DNA of 64,000 bases from Bacteroidota bacterium (GTDB lineage: Bacteria > Bacteroidota > Bacteroidia > Chitinophagales > BACL12). The position numbers and the translations under genes are program-made. Below the pieces are notes generated by a model. That model was not told the origin of the DNA, ran no database searches, and saw only the letters and a list, made by a program, of their open reading frames with translations. The stretch covers positions 186,001-250,000 of the forward strand of contig JADKEK010000005.1 of assembly GCA_016718035.1 (NCBI GenBank), written 5' to 3'. This document shows positions 8,492 to 16,582 of this stretch, piece after piece (position 1 is the first letter of the stretch; every line of letters starts with the position of its first letter).

Positions 8492-9460
8492 GTGAAAACA
8501 ATATCGATTTTAATTCCTGAAACGGCCATACCGGCTGCTATAGTAGACCCGAGTTATATGTTTAACGCAGTGAATGAATTTCACCGAGGTGCGGGGTTAC
8601 CGGTGCCGTTTAAAGTGCAGTTAGTAGCGGCAAAAAGAGAGATTTTTTTAAATCAGGGGACAATAAGTGTCAGGCCGGACTTGCTGTTAGCGGATGTGAG
8701 TGAAACAGATTTAATTATAATTCCGGCATTGAGTGGCGATATGGAAGCAGCTATAGCACTGAATAGCGATTTAATTCCATGGGTGGTAAATCGGTATAAA
8801 AGCGGGTCAGAAGTTGCCAGTTTATGTGTTGGTGCGTTTTTGTTGGCTTCAACCGGATTGTTAAATGGAAAAAGCTGTTCCACGCATTGGATGTTTGCCA
8901 ATCAGTTCCGACAATTATTTCCGGAGGTAACCTTAGCAGACGACAGGGTGATAGTTGATCAAAACGGAATTTATTCGAGCGGCGGTGCTATGGCTTATTG
9001 GAATTTATTATTGTATTTGGTTGAAAAGTATACCAACAGGGAGATGGCAATAATGGCATCAAAGTTTTTTTTGCTGAATGTTAATTTAAATAGTCAGTCC
9101 CCATTTTCCATTTTCAAAGGACAAAAAGACCATGGCGATTGTATTATTTTGGAAGCACAGGTATATATCGAAACACATTACAAAAACAAGATTACCGTTG
9201 ATGAATTAGCTGCTTTAAGTAATTTAAGTCGCCGCACATTTGAACGCCGTTTTAAAAAGGCTACTTCCAATTCGCCCGCTGAATATTTGCAAAGAGTAAA
9301 AATAGAAGCAGCAAAAAGTTTACTAGAATCAGGCCGCAAAACAGTTAATGAGGTTATGTTTGAGGTAGGTTATGCCGATTTGAAAGCATTTAGAGATGTG
9401 TTTAAAAAAACAGCTGGTATGTCGCCGGTGGATTATAGGAAAAAGTATAATGAAGCGTAG
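8492..9460 (+). CDS. GlxA-family AraC-type transcriptional regulator (DJ-1/PfpI + HTH)
   Basis: A 322-residue regulator if begun at GTG 8492 (KTISILIPETAIPAAIVDPS); an upstream in-frame ATG at 8408 would add 28 unlikely residues. Residues about 1-180 form a DJ-1/PfpI-like domain with SGSEVASLCVGAFLLASTG, where the cysteine lies at the nucleophile elbow. Residues about 220-320 form an AraC double helix-turn-helix (KITVDELAALSNLSRRTFER, then NEVMFEVGYADLKAFRDVFK and AGMSPVDYRKKY). GlxA-type regulators sense small molecules through the DJ-1 domain and usually control a neighbouring operon. Here the obvious target is the divergent GyrI-VOC-VOC operon. Unlike that operon, this gene is intact. Confidence 0.88.
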   Translation: MKTISILIPETAIPAAIVDPSYMFNAVNEFHRGAGLPVPFKVQLVAAKREIFLNQGTISVRPDLLLADVSETDLIIIPALSGDMEAAIALNSDLIPWVVNRYKSGSEVASLCVGAFLLASTGLLNGKSCSTHWMFANQFRQLFPEVTLADDRVIVDQNGIYSSGGAMAYWNLLLYLVEKYTNREMAIMASKFFLLNVNLNSQSPFSIFKGQKDHGDCIILEAQVYIETHYKNKITVDELAALSNLSRRTFERRFKKATSNSPAEYLQRVKIEAAKSLLESGRKTVNEVMFEVGYADLKAFRDVFKKTAGMSPVDYRKKYNEA

Positions 9461-9558
9461 TTAAATTAAGGCTCATACGCGTTAATTTGCCAGCGCAAAA
9501 CAGATAATATTCCTCGATAAAAATAAAACGTATTATATTTGCATTCCCTAAAAACAAC

Positions 9559-9632
9559 GGGCCTATAGCTCATTCGGTTAGAGCAACTGACTCATAATCA
9601 GTAGGTGCTTGGTTCGATTCCAAGTGGGCCCA
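9559..9632 (+). tRNA. tRNA with anticodon CAT (elongator Met or Ile2)
   Basis: A 74-nt cloverleaf. The acceptor is GGGCCTA (9559-9565) with TGGGCCC, and A is the discriminator at 9632. The D arm holds AGCTC...GAGC. The anticodon stem-loop is CTGA-CTCATAA-TCAG (anticodon CAT). The T arm is CTTGG-TTCGATT-CCAAG. CCA is not encoded. The paired first base excludes the initiator. Sequence alone does not separate elongator Met from lysidine-modified Ile2. An independent terminator follows at 9638-9659. Confidence 0.93.
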
Positions 9633-9637
9633 CAACT

Positions 9638-9659
9638 AGCACCTTAGGGTGCTTTTTTT
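9638..9659 (+). terminator. Terminator of the tRNA
   Basis: AGCACC-TTAG-GGTGCT followed by a T run. A near-identical copy lies at 10021-10042 after the tRNA remnant. Confidence 0.75.
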
Positions 9660-9663
9660 GTTT

Positions 9664-9966
9664 ATGCCTTTTTATACATATATCTTATTTAGCAAATCAC
9701 TCAATAAATTCTACATAGGTTCCACCAGCCTGAGCCCTGTTGAGCGACTTGACGAACACAACCAAATAAAATTTCCAGATGCATTTACACGCAAAGGAAT
9801 ACCTTGGGAGATGTTTTTAGTAATTGAATGTAAATCTTTTATCCAGGCTAAAGCTATTGAAGTTCATATCAAAAAAATGAAAAGTACCAGGTATTTACAA
9901 AATCTAAAACAATATCCAGAAATCGGAGAAAATTTATTAGTTAAATATAGAGCAACTGACTCATAA
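9664..9966 (+). CDS. GIY-YIG nuclease-family protein inserted beside a tRNA
   Basis: A 100-residue single-domain GIY-YIG protein: MPFYTYILFSKSLNKFYIGS gives the paired Y...YIG strands, with an arginine in VERLDEH and a glutamate in AKAIEVHIKKMK at the expected active-site positions. I take ATG 9664; the earlier GTG lies inside the tRNA terminator. Small proteins of this type are common in Bacteroidota and are often found next to tRNA genes; their function is unclear. The last residues RATDS are read from the duplicated anticodon arm of the tRNA, so the 3' end of the gene is fused to tRNA-derived sequence. There is no other mobility gene nearby. Confidence 0.85.
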   Translation: MPFYTYILFSKSLNKFYIGSTSLSPVERLDEHNQIKFPDAFTRKGIPWEMFLVIECKSFIQAKAIEVHIKKMKSTRYLQNLKQYPEIGENLLVKYRATDS

Positions 9967-10019
9967 TCAGTAGTCCCGATAGCTATCGGGACTGGTTCGA
10001 TTCCGGGTGGGCCCACAAC
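9948..10019 (+). repeat. Duplicated 3' half of the CAT tRNA, interrupted by a palindrome
   Basis: TAGAGCAACTGACTCATAAT and the following CAGTAG (9948-9973) repeat the D-arm end and anticodon arm of the tRNA at 9559. TGGTTCGATTCC and GGGTGGGCCCACAACTAGCA (9993 on) repeat its T arm, acceptor 3' strand and flank. Between them lies the 18-bp palindrome at 9974-9991. The 5' acceptor strand is missing, so this copy cannot be a functional tRNA. Confidence 0.85.
9974..9991. repeat. 18-bp perfect palindrome, copy 1
   Basis: TCCCGATAGCTATCGGGA, identical to 56237-56254. It replaces the variable-loop GTG and the first T-arm bases of the tRNA remnant. A longer relative (CCCCGGTAGGC with GCCTATCGGGG) forms the hairpin at 29045-29068. 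Confidence 0.9.
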
Positions 10020-10020
10020 T

Positions 10021-10042
10021 AGCACCTTCAGGTGCTTTTTTT
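10021..10042 (+). terminator. Duplicated tRNA terminator
   Basis: AGCACC-TTCA-GGTGCT plus a T run. It is the same stem as the terminator at 9638 with a changed loop, and marks the right end of the tRNA/GIY-YIG duplication. Confidence 0.7.
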
Positions 10043-10116
10043 ATTTATTGCCATTAATCTATACTAGGATTTATTAAATCCATCCCCTCACGAACCCAAT
10101 CCATAATTCTTTGTTT

Positions 10117-10124
10117 TACCTTTG
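10117..10124 (+). promoter_or_regulatory. Promoter -7 box TACCTTTG of mqnC
   Basis: Fits TAnnTTTG and ends 5 nt before the ATG at 10130, again predicting a message with almost no leader. Confidence 0.5.
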
Positions 10125-10129
10125 TGGAT

Positions 10130-11254
10130 ATGGAACTAGGCAAGCTTTATCAAAAAGCCTTAAATCTTGAATTTCTCTCGGTAGAGGAAGGGATGTATTT
10201 GTTTGAAAACGCTCCCACTGCTGAATTAATGCAGGTTGCCGATACAATTCGCAAGCGCAAAAAGCCGGGAAATAAGGTTACCTGGATTATTGACCGCAAC
10301 CTGAATACCACTAATATTTGTGTGGCCAATTGCAAATTTTGCAATTTCTACAGGGTTCCGGGGCATGCTGAAGGTTATATCACCGATAAGGAAACATATA
10401 GGATTAAAATTGAAGAAACACTTAAATATGGTGGTGAACAGCTTTTATTACAAGGCGGACATCATCCGGATTTAGGGCTTGAATTTTATGCTAAAACGTT
10501 TAGGGAAATAAAAGAAATGTTTCCTCAAATTAAATTACACTCACTCGGTCCGCCCGAAATTCATCATATTGCTTCTTTAGGCAACCACACTTATGAGCAT
10601 GTATTAACGGAGTTGGTTAAAGCAGGACTAGATTCATTACCCGGTGCAGGAGCCGAAATTTTAGTTGACCGTGTTCGGAAAATTATTTCTACCGGAAAAT
10701 GTACCGCCGATGAGTGGTTAAATGTTATGCGTGTGGCACATAAATTAAATATTACCACGAGTGCTACTATGATGTTTGGTCATATCGAAACCATTGAAGA
10801 GCGATTTTTACATTTGGAAAAAATACGTCAAGTACAAAGTGAAAAGCCTGCACATGCAAAAGGATTTTTAGCATTTATACCTTGGACATTTCAGGATGTG
10901 GATACCACGCTTAAAAAAATACGACGTGCGAAAAATGACACCACTCCTGATGAATATATCCGCACAATTGCCATTTGCAGAATGTTTTTACCCAATATCG
11001 AAAACATTCAGGCTAGCTGGCTAACAGTAGGAAAAAATGTAGCACAAATTTGTTTACACGCCGGTGCAAACGATTTTGGCAGTATCATGATTGAAGAAAA
11101 TGTTGTGAGCGCAGCCGGTGCCCCACACAGATTTACGTATAAAACCATTCAGGATGCTATTCGCGAAGCGGGATTTGAACCTCAATTGCGCAATCAGCAA
11201 TATGAGGAAAGGGCTATTCCGGAAAATATTGTGGAACAGGTAATTAATTATTAA
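10130..11254 (+). CDS. mqnC: Cyclic dehypoxanthine futalosine synthase (radical SAM)
   Basis: A 374-residue radical SAM enzyme of the futalosine route to menaquinone. MqnC cyclises dehypoxanthine futalosine to the spiro compound that MqnD then processes. The cluster motif CVANCKFCNFYR lies at about residues 65-76. Other family stretches are GEQLLLQGGHHPDLGLEFY, SLGPPEIHH, TTSATMMFGHIETIEERFLH, FLAFIPWTFQDVDT and GANDFGSIMIEENVVSAAGA. The start at ATG 10130 is preferred over an in-frame GTG at 10124 that overlaps the promoter box. Its presence shows that this organism makes menaquinone by the futalosine pathway. An amidohydrolase that may act in the same pathway lies two genes downstream. Confidence 0.93.
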   Translation: MELGKLYQKALNLEFLSVEEGMYLFENAPTAELMQVADTIRKRKKPGNKVTWIIDRNLNTTNICVANCKFCNFYRVPGHAEGYITDKETYRIKIEETLKYGGEQLLLQGGHHPDLGLEFYAKTFREIKEMFPQIKLHSLGPPEIHHIASLGNHTYEHVLTELVKAGLDSLPGAGAEILVDRVRKIISTGKCTADEWLNVMRVAHKLNITTSATMMFGHIETIEERFLHLEKIRQVQSEKPAHAKGFLAFIPWTFQDVDTTLKKIRRAKNDTTPDEYIRTIAICRMFLPNIENIQASWLTVGKNVAQICLHAGANDFGSIMIEENVVSAAGAPHRFTYKTIQDAIREAGFEPQLRNQQYEERAIPENIVEQVINY

Positions 11255-11346
11255 TTGATTTGCCTTTTTTAATCGGACAATTCCGGTGGCACTATAATTG
11301 AAGCATTTTTTATTCCTTATTTATTTCATTATCAAAATTCCGTTAT

Positions 11347-12003
11347 ATGAAAGTCAAATTATTAATGCTATCCATTTCCCTGATTACATGTATTTCTGTG
11401 TTCGGACAGGGACAACAGGCCGGAACTTTATCATTTCAGGCAGGATACGATTTTGGTGTTCATGGAACCTTATATAAATCGCAATACCTTGGGTTGCCAA
11501 TTGAAACCGATACAGGTGGAGCGGCAACCTCGATGTTTAGTTTTGGCGCTCAATATAATTTACTTAACTGGTTATCGGGTGGTGTTACTTTTGTTTACGG
11601 CTCCTATTTAGAAGACACCGCGGATGTGAGTGCTAATGGAAATAATGTCGGTAATATTTCTTTTGATTTAAGATTATATCCTGTAAACGGAGAAAAATTT
11701 AATTTATACATAGGCCCTGAAGTGGGTTATTCATTTCTTGAAATACGAAAACTCAATCCAAGTTTGGGAAATATTGAAGAAGTATCTAATTATAGCGGCG
11801 GACATTTTGGGGTAAATCTTGGTTTCAATTGGTATTTATTTTCATTTGCAGGTGTATTTGCCCAAGCAGAATATACAAGAAATGATTTTACTTTGAAACA
11901 GTATTATATTGATGGTGAAACTTTTGATTTAACAAATTGGGATGCTTCATTAAATACATTTAGCGGCGCAGTGCGAGTTGGGTTGTGTTTTAAAATAAAT
12001 TAA
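11347..12003 (+). CDS. Outer-membrane beta-barrel protein
   Basis: A 218-residue protein with a signal peptide (MKVKLLMLSISLITCISVFG) and a series of amphipathic strands ending in the aromatic-rich SGAVRVGLCFKIN, typical of small 8- to 10-strand barrels (OmpW/porin-family type) in Bacteroidota. Strand-like segments include SFQAGYDFGVHG, MFSFGAQYNLLNWLSGGVTF and GGHFGVNLGFNWYLFSF. Function is unknown. It stands between mqnC and the amidohydrolase on the same strand, 92 bp after mqnC. Confidence 0.75.
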   Translation: MKVKLLMLSISLITCISVFGQGQQAGTLSFQAGYDFGVHGTLYKSQYLGLPIETDTGGAATSMFSFGAQYNLLNWLSGGVTFVYGSYLEDTADVSANGNNVGNISFDLRLYPVNGEKFNLYIGPEVGYSFLEIRKLNPSLGNIEEVSNYSGGHFGVNLGFNWYLFSFAGVFAQAEYTRNDFTLKQYYIDGETFDLTNWDASLNTFSGAVRVGLCFKIN

Positions 12004-12048
12004 AATTTATTTCCATTTGTTTTTATAACAAACGGTTAATTTTACCAC

Positions 12049-13224
12049 ATGCGAAAAATTGCAGCAGATATTATTTTTCCTATTCACACTCAACCACTAA
12101 CCAATCATGTGTTAGTATTAGAAGATGATGGCACTGTTGCAGACATTTTACCAATAACCGAATTGGATAACGCTTCCATTGAAAAAGTGAGTGGTGCGCT
12201 GGTGCCCGGATTTGTTAATGCGCACTGTCATCTGGAATTATCCCATCTCAAAAGTAAATTTCCTGAAAAAACAGGGTTGCCACAATTTTTATCTTTAGTT
12301 ACGCAACAAAGAAATGTTCCCATTGAAATAATTAATGAAGCAATGGAGATGGCCGAAAAAGAAATGATAACGAATGGTATTGTAGCCGTTGGTGACATCT
12401 CTAATAACAGCAATTCATTTTATGTAAAAGCTAAACGCAATTTATATTATCACACTTTTATCGAATTAATAGCATTTGATCCGGCAAGAGCAAATGGTGC
12501 AATGCAAAATGGTGAACAATTATTATCTGAAGCAAGAGGATATGGCATACATGCTTCTTTAGCTCCACATGCCACTTATAGTGTTAGTCCCGATTTAATT
12601 AAAAGTATAAATGCCAGTTGTTACGCAAATGGAAAACCTACTTCCATTCATATGTTGGAAAGTAACGATGAAAATGAATTTTATATTCAGGCTTCAGGTT
12701 TATATCGCAAATTATACAGAGAATTGGGTGTCGACATCAAACATTTTAATCCAACAGGTAAAACAGCATTAGAAAGTTTATTGCCATATTTTAATAAAGA
12801 AGTACCTACTTTATTAGTGCATAATACCATCGCCACTTCATGGGATGCGGAATGGGCAGAAGATATTCATCCCAATTTATTTTGGTGTTTTTGTCCCAAG
12901 GCAAATCTATTTATAGAAGACAGGTTACCGGATATTCCTATGCTCATGCAGCATGTTCAATATATTGCTGTGGGTACCGACAGTCTTGCATCTAATCATG
13001 GTTTGTCGGTATTAACCGAAATTCAAACCATACAACACCAATTCCCGGAATTGCCAACTTCAGATTTACTACGTTGGGCGACCCAATACGGAGCTAAGGC
13101 TCTTGGCATAAACAACCAATATGGCACCTTCGAAAAAGGGAAAAAACCGGGGGTTAATGTTTTAACGGGAATTACATCTACCCAAACCAACCTTGCCGAT
13201 ACTGTGATTAGCCGATTGGTTTAG
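12049..13224 (+). CDS. Amidohydrolase, possible aminodeoxyfutalosine deaminase
   Basis: A 391-residue metal-dependent amidohydrolase of the chlorohydrolase/guanine-deaminase type. The first metal ligands are in NAHCHLELSHL (HxH, about residue 64). Further ligands are a histidine in LAPHATYSVSPD, a histidine plus glutamate in SIHMLESNDENEF and the aspartate in VGTDSLASNHGLSVLTEI (about 313). Relatives deaminate purine-like or triazine rings. Some amidohydrolases of this superfamily are known 6-aminodeoxyfutalosine deaminases, and the gene lies close to mqnC, so that role is plausible; this is inference from context. Length is normal and the gene looks intact. Confidence 0.75.
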   Translation: MRKIAADIIFPIHTQPLTNHVLVLEDDGTVADILPITELDNASIEKVSGALVPGFVNAHCHLELSHLKSKFPEKTGLPQFLSLVTQQRNVPIEIINEAMEMAEKEMITNGIVAVGDISNNSNSFYVKAKRNLYYHTFIELIAFDPARANGAMQNGEQLLSEARGYGIHASLAPHATYSVSPDLIKSINASCYANGKPTSIHMLESNDENEFYIQASGLYRKLYRELGVDIKHFNPTGKTALESLLPYFNKEVPTLLVHNTIATSWDAEWAEDIHPNLFWCFCPKANLFIEDRLPDIPMLMQHVQYIAVGTDSLASNHGLSVLTEIQTIQHQFPELPTSDLLRWATQYGAKALGINNQYGTFEKGKKPGVNVLTGITSTQTNLADTVISRLV

Positions 13225-13364
13225 CCCAAGTAAACAAGCTTGAGCACGAATACAGACACAAGAGCCAGTTTCCGATACAACCCAAATTTCTACCTTTCAT
13301 CCCTAAAAACCTCCCGTTCATCTAAAACTTTGTCGTAATGCGGGTTTTGGCTCCCAACTTTGCC

Positions 13365-13419
13365 TTTGGAAACGCTGAAAGTTTCCCAAATGTTAAATAA
13401 TCTAAAAAACTTTGGAAAC
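13365..13419. promoter_or_regulatory. Repeated TTTGGAAAC motif, candidate TetR operator
   Basis: TTTGGAAAC at 13365-13373, an inverted copy GTTTCCCAAA at 13381-13390, and a third direct copy at 13411-13419, all just upstream of the tetR promoter (13432-13464). TetR-family regulators bind such inverted repeats at their own promoter. No experimental support. Confidence 0.4.
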
Positions 13420-13431
13420 TTTTGAACAAAA

Positions 13432-13464
13432 TTTGGTTTCCTGAGTTTCGTGTATTTACCTTTG
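13432..13464 (+). promoter_or_regulatory. Promoter of the tetR-RND operon
   Basis: TTTG at 13432-13435 and TACCTTTG at 13457-13464, 21 nt apart: a good match to the Bacteroidota -33/-7 elements. The ATG at 13475 is 10 nt downstream. Confidence 0.6.
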
Positions 13465-13474
13465 CGGCCAAATT

Positions 13475-14089
13475 ATGAGTGAAGAAGCTAAAATATTAGA
13501 GAAATGTGAGCGTCTGTTCATGCGATATGGCATCAAAAGCGTGACCATGGATGATGTTTCGCGCGAATTGGGCATGAGTAAAAAGACCTTGTATCAGTAT
13601 TTTGAGAATAAAGAAGAGCTGATTCATAAGGTTACCCAAAACCATTTCACCTGTCAAAACAAAGTGATTGAACATATTATTCATCACTCAAAAACAGCTA
13701 TTGATGAAATGATAGGCATTTCCAACTGGATGAATACCATGAGTAAAAATTTGAACCCAAGTTTGGTATTTGATTTAAAAAAGTATCATCCTCAAAGCTG
13801 GCAGATTTTTAACGACCACAGGAATACAGAAGTTTATAATTGTATCAAACACAATTTAGAACGAGGCATACAGGAAGGTTTATATCGCGAAGAATTAGAT
13901 ACTGAAGTGCTTGCCAGAATTTATATTGCAAGAATGGAAATGTTGTTAGATGCAGAAATATTCCCGTATGATAAATTCCCTCCCGAAAAAACATTTAAAG
14001 TGTTCATGGATTATCATATTCGTGGATTAGCAACAACCAAAGGAATTAAATACTTAGAAAAAATAAAATCAGAAAACAATGGCATATAA
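13475..14089 (+). CDS. TetR/AcrR-family transcriptional regulator
   Basis: A 204-residue regulator. The N-terminal helix-turn-helix reads LFMRYGIKSVTMDDVSRELG then MSKKTLYQYFENKEELIHKV (about residues 13-52), the classic TetR DNA-binding pattern; the rest is a helical ligand-binding domain. It opens the efflux operon: its last codons overlap the tolC start by 11 nt (ATG 14079 against stop 14087-14089), so the pump and regulator are translationally coupled. It probably represses the operon from the repeated TTTGGAAAC motifs upstream, relieved by a pump substrate. Confidence 0.93.
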   Translation: MSEEAKILEKCERLFMRYGIKSVTMDDVSRELGMSKKTLYQYFENKEELIHKVTQNHFTCQNKVIEHIIHHSKTAIDEMIGISNWMNTMSKNLNPSLVFDLKKYHPQSWQIFNDHRNTEVYNCIKHNLERGIQEGLYREELDTEVLARIYIARMEMLLDAEIFPYDKFPPEKTFKVFMDYHIRGLATTKGIKYLEKIKSENNGI

Positions 14090-15395
14090 ACTCAAAGCGT
14101 TTTTAATTGCCCTGGTGGTTCCATTTGCTTTGTTTGCCCAAACGCAACAATATTCGTTGCAGGAGGCAATGGACTACGGCATTAAAAACAACGCTCAAAT
14201 TTTATCCGCGGCGCTGGATGAGCAGGATGCGCAAATTACGGTGAACAATCGCATCGCTAGCGGATTACCACAAATTGATGCATCGCTCGATTACCAAAAC
14301 TTTTTCAAATTACCCACATCGTTAATTCCCGCTGAATTTTTTGGAGGTGAACCGGGTCAGTTTATTCCTGTTCAATTTGGAACGGAACAAAACATGACGG
14401 CCCAGATTTCTGCTTCTCAATTATTATTCAACGGTGCATGGCTGGTTGGTATTAGTGCAGCAAAAGAATATGCTGCATTGGTTCAGAAGCAAACCAGACT
14501 TGCAGAAACTGAGGTGAAAAAAAATGTAGAAACAGCTTATTATTCAGTGTTAATTGCAAAAGAATTTGAAAAGGTATTGCAAAAAAACATTGAAAATCTG
14601 GATGCTGTTTTATTTGAAGTTACCGAAATGCAAAAACAAGGTTTTGTTGAGGGTATTGATGTTGACCGTCTTACCATTAGTAAACTTACCTTGAATGGTC
14701 AGTTGGAAAATGCGCAGCGACAAACACAATTGGCAACCAATTATTTAAAATTTTCGATGGGTTTGGACATGGCAACCAATATTGAATTAACTGATTCGAT
14801 AGGCGCAATGACCGACGTGAATATGGTTGGAACAAATTATTTGTCGAGACCGGAATTCAGCATTTTACAAAGTACAATTACATTAAATGAATTGAATGTA
14901 AAAATGAACAAGGCAATGTTTTTACCAACATTAGTTGCTTATGGTTCTTACTCACAAAATGCGCAACGCAATAGTTTCGACTTTTTAGACGGTGACCAGG
15001 AATGGTTCGAAACAGGATTATTCGGTTTAACACTTTCTATTCCTGTGTTTTCAGGTATGGAGAGAAAAACCGGTCTTCAAGCTGCTCAAATCGATTTAGA
15101 CCAGGCACGTATTCAACAGCAATTGGCCACGCAAGGTATTTTATTGGAAATTGAAAAAGCCAAAACAGATTATATCAATGCTGAAAACGACCTGAACGTG
15201 CAAACACAAAATATTGCACTTGCACAACGCATTTACGATACCGCTTTAATTAAGTATCGCGAAGGTGTTGGATCAAGTCTTGAATTAAATAGTGCAGAAA
15301 GTACATTATACCAGGCGCAGGGCGGTTATGTGAGCGCTATGTTTAATATGCTCAATGCAAAAACTGCTTTAAACAAATCATTAGGATATTATTAA
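14079..15395 (+). CDS. TolC-family outer-membrane efflux protein
   Basis: A 438-residue TolC-family channel with signal peptide (MAYKLKAFLIALVVPFALFA) and two repeated OEP domains of coiled-coil and barrel strands; QYSLQEAMDYGIKNNAQILS begins the mature protein and YREGVGSSLELNSAESTLYQ marks the second repeat. It forms the outer-membrane exit duct of the tripartite pump encoded with the next two genes. The start codon lies inside the end of tetR. Confidence 0.93.
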   Translation: MAYKLKAFLIALVVPFALFAQTQQYSLQEAMDYGIKNNAQILSAALDEQDAQITVNNRIASGLPQIDASLDYQNFFKLPTSLIPAEFFGGEPGQFIPVQFGTEQNMTAQISASQLLFNGAWLVGISAAKEYAALVQKQTRLAETEVKKNVETAYYSVLIAKEFEKVLQKNIENLDAVLFEVTEMQKQGFVEGIDVDRLTISKLTLNGQLENAQRQTQLATNYLKFSMGLDMATNIELTDSIGAMTDVNMVGTNYLSRPEFSILQSTITLNELNVKMNKAMFLPTLVAYGSYSQNAQRNSFDFLDGDQEWFETGLFGLTLSIPVFSGMERKTGLQAAQIDLDQARIQQQLATQGILLEIEKAKTDYINAENDLNVQTQNIALAQRIYDTALIKYREGVGSSLELNSAESTLYQAQGGYVSAMFNMLNAKTALNKSLGYY

Positions 15396-15407
15396 AACTT
15401 ACATACT

Positions 15408-16523
15408 ATGAGAAAGACCTTATTATATTTAACCGTAATCGTTTTCCTCGCTTCATGCGGCGCTAAAGAATCTGGCGACAAACAAGCAGAATTGGAAACA
15501 CTTAAAAAAGAGCGCTCAGCACTCGATGATAAAATTAAAGCCATTGAAAAAGAATTGGCATTAAATGACACTACAAAATCTGATAAAGGTGAATTAGTAG
15601 TGGTTACCGAAATTCAACCAATTCCATTTACCCATTATATTGAACTGCAAGGTAAAATTGATGCTGATGAAAACGTTATGGTTACACCACAAATTCCTGG
15701 TGTAATTGATGCCGTTTATGTTGTAGTTGGACAAAGTGTATCTAAGGGACAGGTGCTTGCAGAAACTGATAATGATGCAATGGTTAAAAACATTGAAACA
15801 TTACAATCTCAATTAGCATTTGCAAAAGATGTGTTCAATAAACAAAAAGCTTTATGGGACCAAAAAATTGGTAGTGAAATTCAATACTTATCTGCAAAAA
15901 ATAATGTAGAAACATTGGAAAAAAGTATTGCTGCTGCTAACGAACAAATAAGCGCAACCAAATTAATTTCACCAATTTCTGGTGTGGTAGATGCGGTTGA
16001 TGTAAAGGTTGGACAAATTGGTTCTCCGGGATTTCAGGGTATTCGTGTAGTAAATATGCGTACCTTAAAAGCAAAAGGTGAAGTTTCTGAATCACATGCG
16101 GAATTTGTTTCAGCCGGTGATAATACTAAAATTATTTTGACTGATTTAAATAAAGAAATTGATGCAAAAATTTCATTTGCTTCAAGTGTAATTAATCCGC
16201 AAAGCAGAACATTTTCTGTAGAAGCTAAATTACCATCTGAAAGTAATTTAAAACCTAATATGATTGCAGTAATTAAAATTGCCGACTATGAAGTGGCTAA
16301 TGCAATGGTTGTGGATTTAAATATGATTCAAAAATCTGCAGATGCAGCATTCGTGTATGTAGCTGCTCAGGAAAATGGTAAAACAGTTGCACAGCGCCGC
16401 GTTGTAACCGTAGGTAAAATTTATAATGGTATGGCAGAAATTACTTCCGGCCTGGAAAAAGGAGATAAAGTAATTACCAGCGGTTACCAGAATTTAATTG
16501 CTGGTCAGGAAATTAAATATTGA
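15408..16523 (+). CDS. RND efflux periplasmic adaptor (membrane-fusion lipoprotein)
   Basis: A 371-residue HlyD/AcrA-type adaptor. The lipobox LASCG (Cys at about 17) marks it as a lipoprotein, followed by a coiled coil (QAELETLKKERSALDDKIKA), a split lipoyl domain (VMVTPQIPGVIDAVYVVVGQ before, and ISPISGVVDAVDVKVGQIGS after, the hairpin at about 120-180), then beta-barrel and membrane-proximal domains ending in TSGLEKGDKVITSGYQNLIA. It joins the TolC protein to the RND pump across the periplasm. It starts 12 bp after the tolC stop. Confidence 0.93.
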   Translation: MRKTLLYLTVIVFLASCGAKESGDKQAELETLKKERSALDDKIKAIEKELALNDTTKSDKGELVVVTEIQPIPFTHYIELQGKIDADENVMVTPQIPGVIDAVYVVVGQSVSKGQVLAETDNDAMVKNIETLQSQLAFAKDVFNKQKALWDQKIGSEIQYLSAKNNVETLEKSIAAANEQISATKLISPISGVVDAVDVKVGQIGSPGFQGIRVVNMRTLKAKGEVSESHAEFVSAGDNTKIILTDLNKEIDAKISFASSVINPQSRTFSVEAKLPSESNLKPNMIAVIKIADYEVANAMVVDLNMIQKSADAAFVYVAAQENGKTVAQRRVVTVGKIYNGMAEITSGLEKGDKVITSGYQNLIAGQEIKY

Positions 16524-16582
16524 TAAATCAGGATTGCTTAAAGTAAATACATTTTACCGGCGGCAATAAAAAATATTAAACA

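Noticed and set aside
9948..10019. Second tRNA gene
   Set aside because: The 5' acceptor strand and D arm are absent and the variable region is replaced by a palindrome, so no cloverleaf is possible.
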